A stretch of DNA of 15,980 nt, taken from Robiginitomaculum sp. Lineage in GTDB: Bacteria; Pseudomonadota; Alphaproteobacteria; Caulobacterales; Maricaulaceae. Location: positions 1 through 15,980 of the forward strand of contig JALSYJ010000090.1 in NCBI GenBank assembly GCA_027071965.1, in the 5' to 3' direction. The notes beneath the pieces are model-generated. The model saw nothing but the letters and a program-made list of their open reading frames with translations. It was not told where the DNA came from and ran no database searches. Numbering within the stretch: the first letter of the stretch is position 1; every line of letters begins with the position of its first letter. Shown one piece after another: positions 1 through 7,524 of this stretch. Made by a program: the position numbers and the translations under genes.

Positions 1-497
1 ATATTGGTGATGGCACAAGCTGGCAGATATCCACAGAAGCAAGGCTTCCCACCGACAGGATAGGGCTTAGCGACGGTATTTTTACAATCGGCGGCGGTAT
101 TGGCGATAGCGCTGTTACCGACCCGTTGACCGGCCTGACCCGGGAACAATCATTTCGGGTTGATGACTATTTCAATGTCAAATTCAGACAAGAGCTAACC
201 AATATGAAACTTGCCTGGGGCTTTAATTATTCTGTCAGCTCAGCATCACGCGCTGCATTCTTGTTCAGCGATCGGGTAAATAATAGCGGGGCAGGAAACT
301 TAAACGCATTTATTCGAACCACCAAAATAAATGGCGTGACTGTTAATTTGTCCTTACGTAACATACTAAACGCGACCAATAGCCGGGTCAGGAGAAACTA
401 TCTGGGAACCCGCGATTTGGGAATAATTGACACAACCGAGTTCCGAAAGCGTCTTGATGGTCGTGTTGTTCGCCTTACTTTTCGGGGCGTTTTTTAA
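1..497 (+). CDS. TonB-dependent receptor, C-terminal fragment (5' end outside window)
   Basis: The frame is open from base 3, so this is the 3' end of a longer gene rather than a small gene starting at the TTG at 126. The visible 164 or so residues alternate polar and hydrophobic residues in amphipathic beta-strand style and include a segment of the kind seen in receptor barrels (VNLSLRNILNATNSRVRRNY, about 50 residues from the end). The protein ends in an aromatic residue after a strand (LTFRGVF), the usual terminal outer-membrane insertion signal. Family knowledge: such 22-strand barrels import siderophores, cobalamin or glycans using TonB energy in the outer membrane. The plug domain and TonB box lie outside the window, so the substrate cannot be guessed. 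Another outer-membrane barrel is possible but less likely. Confidence 0.72.
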   Translation, partial: IGDGTSWQISTEARLPTDRIGLSDGIFTIGGGIGDSAVTDPLTGLTREQSFRVDDYFNVKFRQELTNMKLAWGFNYSVSSASRAAFLFSDRVNNSGAGNLNAFIRTTKINGVTVNLSLRNILNATNSRVRRNYLGTRDLGIIDTTEFRKRLDGRVVRLTFRGVF

Positions 498-502
498 TTT
501 TT
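471..502 (+). terminator. Rho-independent terminator overlapping the receptor's last codons
   Basis: A six-pair stem (CGCCTT at 471-476 with GGGGCG at 484-489, including two G-T wobbles) with a 7-nt loop is followed directly by TTTTTT and then AATTTTT. It lies inside the coding end, so the codons for the last residues also form the hairpin and the T-run carries the terminal Phe codon and the TAA stop. The stem is short, so strength is uncertain. Confidence 0.5.
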
Positions 503-527
503 CTTTTGTCACAAACAGCCGTTTTTT

Positions 528-568
528 CTAACTCTCGCTTAACCCTGTTTGCATAAAGTGCCCATAAC
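528..568 (+). promoter_or_regulatory. CtrA-like box and putative promoter for the TPR protein gene
   Basis: CTAA (528-531), seven bases, then TTAACC (539-544) matches the alphaproteobacterial CtrA consensus TTAA-N7-TTAAC at all but one defined base. CATAAC at 563-568 is a fair -10 match 18 bp after the second half-site, which would then overlap the -35 position, as in CtrA-activated promoters. The start codon follows at 611. CtrA control is inferred from the motif only. Confidence 0.5.
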
Positions 569-610
569 AGGTGGGCTCCCCTGAACCGGAGCCTTGCGTT
601 TTGGGCCAGA

Positions 611-3600
611 ATGATGAAGCAGGTACAATTTTTTTGCCACGGACTGGCTGCTTTTGCGGGCCTTTTGCTTGTGCTGGCAGCTTCAGCCAGCCATGCACAG
701 GAAGCTGTTGAATTTTCAACAGAAACCGGCACTGGATACGGCCGGATTCTGGCCACATGGCCGCAAGACAGTGCACAAAATCCAGCTATTATTACTACAA
801 AAATCACCAATGGTGTGCTGGTTATTCACTTTGATCGTCCTTTTGTTGCGGATCTGGCCCCGATTCGTGAAGGCCTGACCTCGCTGATTGCACTGGCGCG
901 AAAAGATGTGGATGGGCAAACCTTGCGCATTGCCTTGCGCGCCCCTGCCGAAGTTACAAGTTCGCGCTCCTATAATGTTTTTGCCATTGATCTGATTACG
1001 CCAAACAGCAAAGCCAACCCGCCAAAGGTAACCTCTGCCATTGCCAAACGAAAAGCCTTGCAGGCAAAACAAAATCAGCAGCGAGCGCAAGCAGAAATGG
1101 AAGCGGCAAAGCGTCTGGCCCGCCCGAATCCAGCGCTTCCACTGCTGGTGCGTTATGCGCAATCAAGAGACAATACCCGGCTTAGTTTTGACTGGACAGA
1201 TATGGTGGAATACCGGGCTTTGCCCAAGGAAGGCGGTCTTGATTTAATTTTTGACAAGCCCGCAGCCCCGGCGATTGCTGAAATAAATGCTGCTAGGCCC
1301 AAAGGGCTTTCTTCCATAAAATCCATAATACGAAAACAAAAAACCATCATCATGGTAGATATTGAACCGGGGTTTAACCATCGTCTTTCCCGCGAAGGCA
1401 CCCATGTATTTCTGGATCTGTTCCAAGCAAAACAATCACCACAAAAGCACACAAAGTCCGAACCTGCCGGGCCAGCGATAATTACCGCTTCATCACGCAG
1501 CACGACTGAATATAAGAACCCGGTGCCTGCATCTGGAAAAATCCCGGTAAAGGTAACAGCAAAAGGCTCTGCTCTGCATTTGCAATTTGACTGGCAGGCC
1601 CCAATCGGTGCTGCCGCTTTTCGCAGGGGAGACGAGTTATGGATTGTTTTTGATGCTATGGCAAAGCTGGATTTATCCGAGCTAACCTCCGGCGGGCATC
1701 GCCATGCTTCGGGCAGTATTTTCTTTGACGGCAAGAACTATTCCGGGATTCGCATGCAATTGCCAGCATCAACCCAGATCGAAGCCAGACCTAATGCTGA
1801 TGGTTCCTCATGGAAGTTTATTCTTGATGACAGACTTGAGTTCCCGACCCCTGAGATAAAACTGCGACGTGAAGCAGATGGCTCGGCTCCGGGCCAATTG
1901 GCAGCCATCTTGAAAAATGCCAATTCCTTGCTGATGATTGCTGATCCGCAGGTTGGTGATCAATTTGCCGTTGTAACCGGCCTTGGCCCGGCCCGTGGTA
2001 TTTCCACCTTGCGCAGATTTGTCGAAGTAAACGCCTTAACCTCGGCGCAAGGCATGGCATTTGAAATTGTTGCCGATGGGCTGGATATGCAATTAGATGG
2101 CGAAAGATTTACCATCTCCTCGGAACGGGGATTAAGCCTTACCCCCTCCTCAACCCCCATATCCTCAAATAATTCTTCGCGTAACTTCTCCATAGCCAAA
2201 GGTGTGGCAGTTACCGCTTCTCCGGGGTTTGTGGATTTTGAGGCGTGGAAGAACCTTGGCGGCGATGAGTCCTTTTACAAATCCTACACCGCCCTGCTGC
2301 GCCGGGTTGCTATTGAAGATACTGATCCTGAAGCCAGAATGATTCTAGCGCGGTTTCTAATTGCCCATGAACTTGGTGCCGAGGCTTTGGGGGCATTAAA
2401 GCTTGCTCAGGCCCTTGATCCGATGCTGGTTCAGGATTCAAGATTTCGCACCTTGCGCGGTGTGGCAAATCTGCAGATGAACAGAATTAAAGACGCAAGG
2501 GCTGATTTTGCTGCGCAAACCTTAAATATGGATCCTTCTGCTGCCCTTTGGCGCGGATTAATGGCCGCACGCACAGAACAATGGACAGAATCCCGGCAGA
2601 ATTTTGAACAGGGACGTGAAGCGCTTTATTTATTCACCCCTGAATGGCAGGCTATCTTTCACACCGCCTTTGCCAGAGCCGCAATGAACCTGAATGATCT
2701 GGGAACAGCCGAAGAACAATTGCGGGAAATTTTTGGTGAAGGTTTATCCTTACCAACCCAGCTTGATGCAAATCTGGCGCGGGCAGAGCTCTATGATCGC
2801 AATGGCGATACCGATAAGGCCCTGAATGTTTTGGAAAATGTTATTGAGGCAAAACTGGAGCCTCTGGCGGTAAGGGCCATTTTTGAACAAACCCAGATCA
2901 AATCAAAGACCAAAAAAATATCACCGCTGCAGGCATCAGATATTCTTGAAAATCTGCGCTTTCGCTGGCGTGGTGATGAAGTAGAGTTAGAAGTGGTACA
3001 GTCTTTGGGGGAGTTTTATTCCGAAGCTGGTGATTATCGCCGGGCTATGGAATCAATGAGTCTGGCCATTCGACGCTTCCCCGACTCTCCTGTTGCCCGC
3101 CGATTACTTAAATATCTGAACCAGACTTTTCTGGACTTGTTCCTAAATGGTGGCGCCGACGCTATGGATCCAATTCAGGCACTGGCGCTGTTTTATCAGT
3201 TTCAGGAATTTACTCCTTTGGGCAATGAGGGCGAGCGCATGGTACGAAAAATGGCGGATCGTTTGATTGCCTTTGACTTACTGCCACAGGCTGCCAACCT
3301 GCTACAATATCAAATAGATCAGCAATTATACGGCCTTGGCAAAGCCCAGATTGCCACTGACCTGGCTCTGGTTTATTTGATGGACAAACAGCCGGAAAAA
3401 GCCATTCGGGCCATTCAGTCCTCCCGTCAGGCCCGGCTTCCAAGAGCACTAAATCAGGAACGCAGATTATTGGAAGCGCGGGCGCTGGTTGCTTTGGGTC
3501 GGGCCGAACACGCCATGGACCTCATTGAAACTGATCGCACCCGGGAAGCTGACTTTTTGCGAGCAGATATTTTATGGACAAGCAAAGACTGGCCAAAAAT

Positions 3601-3970
3601 ATCCAGACAATTGAACCGTTTGCTAGAACGACACATTCACGATCCATATCGACTGTCGGAAGAAGAAGCTGCTCTGGTATTGCGCAGCGTATTAGCTGCA
3701 GCACTGGCCAATAAAAAAGCAGTTTTTACTGATTTGGTAGAAAAATATCGCCCGGCCATGGAGAAAACCAACATGGCAGAAGCCTTTGCACTGATTTCAA
3801 GCAAGACCTCACTAAACGGGGTCGAGGTTAAGGATCTGGCCAGAACCATTGGCGGAACCGATACTATGCGATCATATCTGGATGAATACCGCAAACGTGT
3901 TGCCTCCAGATATAGCTCCCAGTCCGCATCAAATTCTGGCAATAATGAAGATCAGATCAGCGAGAGTTAA
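611..3970 (+). CDS. Large exported TPR protein with three N-terminal beta-rich repeats
   Basis: A 1119-residue protein. Residues 1-29 form a signal peptide (basic start, hydrophobic core LAAFAGLLLVLAAS, SHA|QE cleavage), so it is predicted to act in the periplasm or be surface anchored from there. Residues about 35-110, 175-270 and 311-405 resemble each other: each has a strand like 'LxFDW' or 'ATW' followed by 'LxxxFDxP' or 'LWIVFDAM'. They look like AMIN-type beta modules (inferred from pattern). A charged helical linker lies at about 133-168. Residues from about 570 to 1060 are helix-turn-helix TPR units, for example the segment around EFYSEAGDYRRAMESMSLAI. The start is ATG at 611; a second ATG follows directly, and no strong Shine-Dalgarno is seen. 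It has its own CtrA-like promoter and is convergent with the SBBP-repeat gene. Role unknown; an envelope or motility scaffold is a guess from context. Confidence 0.85.
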   Translation: MMKQVQFFCHGLAAFAGLLLVLAASASHAQEAVEFSTETGTGYGRILATWPQDSAQNPAIITTKITNGVLVIHFDRPFVADLAPIREGLTSLIALARKDVDGQTLRIALRAPAEVTSSRSYNVFAIDLITPNSKANPPKVTSAIAKRKALQAKQNQQRAQAEMEAAKRLARPNPALPLLVRYAQSRDNTRLSFDWTDMVEYRALPKEGGLDLIFDKPAAPAIAEINAARPKGLSSIKSIIRKQKTIIMVDIEPGFNHRLSREGTHVFLDLFQAKQSPQKHTKSEPAGPAIITASSRSTTEYKNPVPASGKIPVKVTAKGSALHLQFDWQAPIGAAAFRRGDELWIVFDAMAKLDLSELTSGGHRHASGSIFFDGKNYSGIRMQLPASTQIEARPNADGSSWKFILDDRLEFPTPEIKLRREADGSAPGQLAAILKNANSLLMIADPQVGDQFAVVTGLGPARGISTLRRFVEVNALTSAQGMAFEIVADGLDMQLDGERFTISSERGLSLTPSSTPISSNNSSRNFSIAKGVAVTASPGFVDFEAWKNLGGDESFYKSYTALLRRVAIEDTDPEARMILARFLIAHELGAEALGALKLAQALDPMLVQDSRFRTLRGVANLQMNRIKDARADFAAQTLNMDPSAALWRGLMAARTEQWTESRQNFEQGREALYLFTPEWQAIFHTAFARAAMNLNDLGTAEEQLREIFGEGLSLPTQLDANLARAELYDRNGDTDKALNVLENVIEAKLEPLAVRAIFEQTQIKSKTKKISPLQASDILENLRFRWRGDEVELEVVQSLGEFYSEAGDYRRAMESMSLAIRRFPDSPVARRLLKYLNQTFLDLFLNGGADAMDPIQALALFYQFQEFTPLGNEGERMVRKMADRLIAFDLLPQAANLLQYQIDQQLYGLGKAQIATDLALVYLMDKQPEKAIRAIQSSRQARLPRALNQERRLLEARALVALGRAEHAMDLIETDRTREADFLRADILWTSKDWPKISRQLNRLLERHIHDPYRLSEEEAALVLRSVLAAALANKKAVFTDLVEKYRPAMEKTNMAEAFALISSKTSLNGVEVKDLARTIGGTDTMRSYLDEYRKRVASRYSSQSASNSGNNEDQISES

Positions 3971-4049
3971 AGCATTTTTAGCAAAAGTGGAAAACTCTTT
4001 TGGTCCTATCGCTTCGCTACTTGAGGACGGGTTTTGGGTTCAAAAATGC
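3971..4049. repeat. Palindromic intergenic repeat, copy 1
   Basis: A 79-bp element starting on the base after the TPR gene's TAA stop. Its ends are perfect 8-bp inverted repeats (GCATTTTT at 3972-3979, AAAAATGC at 4042-4049). Inner complementary pairs are CAAAA 3982-3986 with TTTTG 4032-4036, and GTCCT 4003-4007 with AGGAC 4024-4028, so the transcript could fold into a nested stem. Positions 3971-4045 match copy 2 at 73 of 75 bases. Confidence 0.85.
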
Positions 4050-4064
4050 GACAGATAAAAATTT

Positions 4065-4140
4065 AGCATTTTTAGCAAAAGTGGAAAACTCTTTTGGCCC
4101 TATCGCTTCGCTACTTGAGGACCGGTTTTGGGTTCAAAAT
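4065..4140. repeat. Palindromic intergenic repeat, copy 2 (right end degraded)
   Basis: A direct repeat of the preceding element with a 94-bp period and only two substitutions over the first 75 bases. The right inverted terminus is lost: the sequence runs AAAAT and then diverges, where copy 1 has AAAAATGC. It ends 27 bp from the stop of the convergent gene at 4168. The 15-bp spacer between the copies is A/T rich. Confidence 0.85.
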
Positions 4141-4167
4141 ACCCCTAATGGTCTGGCCCGAAACTGG

Positions 4168-6870
4168 TTAAAACAACCCGCCCTGACCACCGCCGCCACC
4201 GCCCAGAAGCCGGTTCAGACCGGCAGAATAATTTGCCAGTTGCGCCGAAAGATAAGCAGGAGCAGGGCCAGTGGCCGCACCTTCTCCATCAAGCAGAGCC
4301 TGCAGGGCCGGATCAATTGTCAATTGCCGATAGGCCGTGCGCACAAGTGAAAGCGCTTCATCTAACACCTTGTTGCTGGCAATGGCCGAAGTTAAATTAC
4401 CAAGATCAAGGTCAGAGCTAATTTCCAATGCATAAACCGGCGGCGCTTCCGGCTCGTGCTCACTGACTGCAGGGGATAATTGAACCACCCCTTCAGGCAG
4501 GCCCAGCGCTGACAACAAGTCCTGTCCCTTGGGGCCAGCAAACAGCTCTATGGTGTTTCCTTCCTCCGCACGAATGCGCAAAGTATCTCCATCAGCGCCC
4601 CGAACGGTTTCCGCCTTTCCATCCAGCAGTAAAACCCCGTTGATCTTAAAGGTAAGCGCCCGGTAAGTATCATCATTATCTATGCGAATAGTTCGTTTTG
4701 CACCGCCATTTACGCTGATCTGGAAACGATCCTGATCACGTGCCGATGAACGGGTGGTTACCACCCGGCTGTCAGAGGTTACTGCCAGCCCATTGGGCAG
4801 GCGAAATGCGTCCAGAACCGACGTGCCGGACGTATCAATGGCAATTGCCGTTGCCGAAGAAACCCCGCCGCCGCCTGCGATCTGATCACTTCCCTCCAGC
4901 GCTCCGCTGGCCATATCCAAACGGCTGATAAAAGCGTTGCCAGTGCCTTCCAGAACTCCGCCGCCGGGCATGGATCCGCCTGTGGTGCCCGTTGCATAGA
5001 CCTTGCCGTTGGCTGACGTGATATCAGCTATTTTATCTGTCGCCGCAGTGCCTAAAAATGTTGTCCATGTGCGTTGAGGGGCGCCAAAGCCATCTTCATC
5101 CACTCGCAATAAAAACCCATCACGGCCACCGGCATGAGCCAGAACCCCCGTACCCAGACCATTTGCACCGCCTGCGGAGCCGCCCACAAGAATAGCTGTT
5201 CCATCAACCTGCAAGGACGAAATCGAGCCATTATCCAACGAGCCAAGATCCATTTGCCAAACAGCCGGATCTGTTCCATTTGCAACGCCAAACCGGGTTA
5301 GAACAGCATTTCCTGATTGTTCGCTGGCAACCAGCAGATCACCGTTGGCATCAATGGCAATGGCTTTGGCAAATTCATCAGCGGACGTACCAAATTGCCG
5401 GGTAAACAAGGTTTTTCCCGTATTGTCCATAGCTCTGATATAACCGTCACTGGCACCATTTTGCGCCCCACTCATTGCCCCTTTGGTTGAGCCGGTTACA
5501 TAAATATTCCCGCTGGCATCTGTGGTTACAGCACTGGCCTGATCGTCAAAAACGGTGCCAAAGCGCTGTATGAATTGCTCGGCACCTGAATCGTCGAATT
5601 TGGCGACAAAACTGTCTTTGCCGCCTAGCTCGGTGGTATTGCCCAATGTGCCGCTAATTGTACCAGACAGAACAACTGAACCATCTGCCGCCACCGCCAA
5701 ATCGCTTACATCAATATCTCCAATGGAGCCAAGAGCGCGCGTATAGGCAACTTTACCAACAGAATCATAGCGAACCAGATAAATATCCTTTTCACCCTGG
5801 GGGTTTAGACCCGCTATGGCGCCGTCAGAACTTACGATGGCATAAAGCTCGCCATTATTACCGGCTTTTGTTGCTAAAAACTCGGTAGTTGCATCTTGTG
5901 CAGCCTCAAGACGGGTAGAAAAATCAATAGCAGGGGCTCCACTGGCCTCGGCATCATATTTTGACAGGCGCGCGGTGGCTGTATCACCAGAGCCAGAAAC
6001 CCCGGCCACATAAACAGCCGGTGTTGACGAGGCAGCAGTAAATTCCAGAGGCTCAGTATCAGAGCCATCAATCTCAAAACCAAACTGGTTTCCCGGCACT
6101 ATTCCGTTTTCATCTACTTCGCCAATTTTAACCCGCGAAAAAGTGGAATACAGGCCGGCTGCAGCCATTTGTGTGTTTATATAACTTGCCACATTATCAA
6201 GATTGCGAACCGTGCTTCCCATATCGGCCAGATTGATATTGACCACCACATCACCTGTTACCCGTTTGGCGGTAATGGTAAACTGCACATCTCCGGCAAA
6301 TGATGGCACTGCATCACTATAGGTGCCATCATAAATCACCCCGGTTTGATAATTACTGCGAGTGCGTTCAATCAAGACCGTACTGTCTGCTTTGCTTCGC
6401 TTGTCACCCTTTAGGAAGGAAAGCTTCTCAAACTCCGTATTGGCCAAAAAACTGTCAAGCTGGCTCACCCCCTCCTGCAGTCTGCGATTCAGTGTGTTGC
6501 GGCGGCTATCGGTGATAGTTTTGTCCGTAGCCTCAATGCTAAGAGCCGAAAGCCTGCGCAGCCCCTGATAAAGAGCAAACAGTTTTTTCTGATCTTCGGG
6601 GGCCTTGGTATCGGAAAAACTTTCCAGATCCTCGTAAAAGAACTGACCGGAAGCCAGCGCCTTGTTCAAAACGGCCTGCTGACCCAGAGGCTTTGCTGCC
6701 GCATCCCATGGCGGCGGCACAGAAGTGTCCGGCTTGGCAGAGTCTTGGCCGGCAAGCTGCACTGATCCGGGATTTAACCGGGCCTGGCGCAAGGCGCTTT
6801 GAGCCTGATAACTGCTAAGCAGCAGATCAGGGCTAAAACCACCCAATCCAAATATACCGTCCTGCGCCAT
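4168..6870 (-). CDS. SBBP beta-propeller repeat protein, FlaEY-like, likely flagellum associated
   Basis: A 900-residue protein without an obvious signal peptide. Residues 100-160 are helical and heptad-like. Residues about 180-275 (FTITAKRV, then NVASYINTQMAAAGLYS) resemble flagellin-hook IN type segments. Residues about 290-670 are SBBP-type repeats, with units such as 'GDSxVAKFD', 'GNIYVTGST' and 'DGYIRAMDNTGKTLFTRQFG', forecasting a beta-propeller. Residues about 685-800 again look hook-IN-like (FQISVNGGAKRTIRIDN and following). The C-terminus is helical and ends in a glycine-rich tail. I recall this architecture from the Caulobacter protein named FlaEY, which sits near flagellin-modification (flm) genes; here the neighbours are also nonulosonate genes, 108 bp upstream. 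The RBS is modest (GGGAA about 13 nt before the ATG). Whether it regulates, is exported or is itself glycosylated cannot be told from sequence. The symbol is withheld because the match is from memory. Confidence 0.72.
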   Translation of the reverse strand: MAQDGIFGLGGFSPDLLLSSYQAQSALRQARLNPGSVQLAGQDSAKPDTSVPPPWDAAAKPLGQQAVLNKALASGQFFYEDLESFSDTKAPEDQKKLFALYQGLRRLSALSIEATDKTITDSRRNTLNRRLQEGVSQLDSFLANTEFEKLSFLKGDKRSKADSTVLIERTRSNYQTGVIYDGTYSDAVPSFAGDVQFTITAKRVTGDVVVNINLADMGSTVRNLDNVASYINTQMAAAGLYSTFSRVKIGEVDENGIVPGNQFGFEIDGSDTEPLEFTAASSTPAVYVAGVSGSGDTATARLSKYDAEASGAPAIDFSTRLEAAQDATTEFLATKAGNNGELYAIVSSDGAIAGLNPQGEKDIYLVRYDSVGKVAYTRALGSIGDIDVSDLAVAADGSVVLSGTISGTLGNTTELGGKDSFVAKFDDSGAEQFIQRFGTVFDDQASAVTTDASGNIYVTGSTKGAMSGAQNGASDGYIRAMDNTGKTLFTRQFGTSADEFAKAIAIDANGDLLVASEQSGNAVLTRFGVANGTDPAVWQMDLGSLDNGSISSLQVDGTAILVGGSAGGANGLGTGVLAHAGGRDGFLLRVDEDGFGAPQRTWTTFLGTAATDKIADITSANGKVYATGTTGGSMPGGGVLEGTGNAFISRLDMASGALEGSDQIAGGGGVSSATAIAIDTSGTSVLDAFRLPNGLAVTSDSRVVTTRSSARDQDRFQISVNGGAKRTIRIDNDDTYRALTFKINGVLLLDGKAETVRGADGDTLRIRAEEGNTIELFAGPKGQDLLSALGLPEGVVQLSPAVSEHEPEAPPVYALEISSDLDLGNLTSAIASNKVLDEALSLVRTAYRQLTIDPALQALLDGEGAATGPAPAYLSAQLANYSAGLNRLLGGGGGGQGGLF

Positions 6871-6978
6871 AAGCGTAAATTCCCGTTTATGGGCGCATTT
6901 TAACGTACAAACCCTGCTATTGACTTAAAACCCCAAAAGAATCGTGGACGAAACCTAAATATTAGCTGTGGTTTGGTA

Positions 6979-7524
6979 TTATTGTGCTGCAGCCAGCAAG
7001 CCATAAAACAGACAATCAGTCCATGTACCATCTTCAAGGCGATGAGCTTCGCGGTGGCGGCCATCCAGAACAAAGCCGAGCTTTGGCAAAAATGCCCGCT
7101 TGGCCTGATCAATGGCATAAATTTCGGCCCATATCCGGTGTAATTTTAACTCCGAAAACCCGTATTTTAGTAATAGCCTAGCTGTTTCGGGGGCATATTT
7201 TTCATCAATGTAAAGATCATCGGCACCAATATAGATAGAAAAATCAGCGCTTAAATTACGCCAGTCAATATAACAAAGCCCGCAGGCGCCCAATAATTTC
7301 TGACTGGAAGTTGCGGTTATGGCGAACATGCGAACCTGATCGTCAGCCAGCACTGTATCCGCATACCATCTTTGTTGCATGGCCGCAGAAATATCGCGAT
7401 ATTCGCGAAAAAATCTACGAAAATGTGGCTTATTGCGCCACTGCCGCAAAACTTCCAAATCTGCAGGTTCAATATTGCGCAATTGCACCTTTTTGCCGGT
7501 AAGGGTCGTATCGGGCTGGGTCAT
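6979..7524 (-). CDS. GNAT N-acetyltransferase, PseH/SpsD-like
   Basis: 181 residues, a usual length for RimJ/RimL-type GNAT enzymes. The N-terminal pattern 'VQLRNIEPADLEVLRQWRN' and the C-terminal pattern 'LHRIWAEIYAIDQAKRAFLPKLGF' are typical of this group, which includes sugar-nucleotide amine acetylases such as PseH. Its ATG overlaps the TGA stop of the upstream synthase gene (ATGA, 4-bp overlap), which indicates translational coupling. From context it would acetylate a 4-amino sugar nucleotide on the way to a nonulosonic acid. Oddity: the acetyl-CoA loop, normally R/Q-x-x-G-x-G/A, reads IDEKYAPE (residues 106-113) and lacks the glycines. It could instead modify another substrate or use a variant loop. 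Confidence 0.8.
   Translation of the reverse strand: MTQPDTTLTGKKVQLRNIEPADLEVLRQWRNKPHFRRFFREYRDISAAMQQRWYADTVLADDQVRMFAITATSSQKLLGACGLCYIDWRNLSADFSIYIGADDLYIDEKYAPETARLLLKYGFSELKLHRIWAEIYAIDQAKRAFLPKLGFVLDGRHREAHRLEDGTWTDCLFYGLLAAAQ

Noticed and set aside
716..1734. Several long minus-strand frames opposite the TPR gene
   Set aside because: They mirror the third-position bias of the plus-strand gene, lack ribosome sites and encode low-quality Cys/Trp/Arg-rich sequence.
6881..6978. Possible terminator or CtrA box between the GNAT and SBBP-repeat genes
   Set aside because: Only a 5-bp AAACC/GGTTT pairing with a long loop is present, and the TTAA sequences are not spaced by seven bases.
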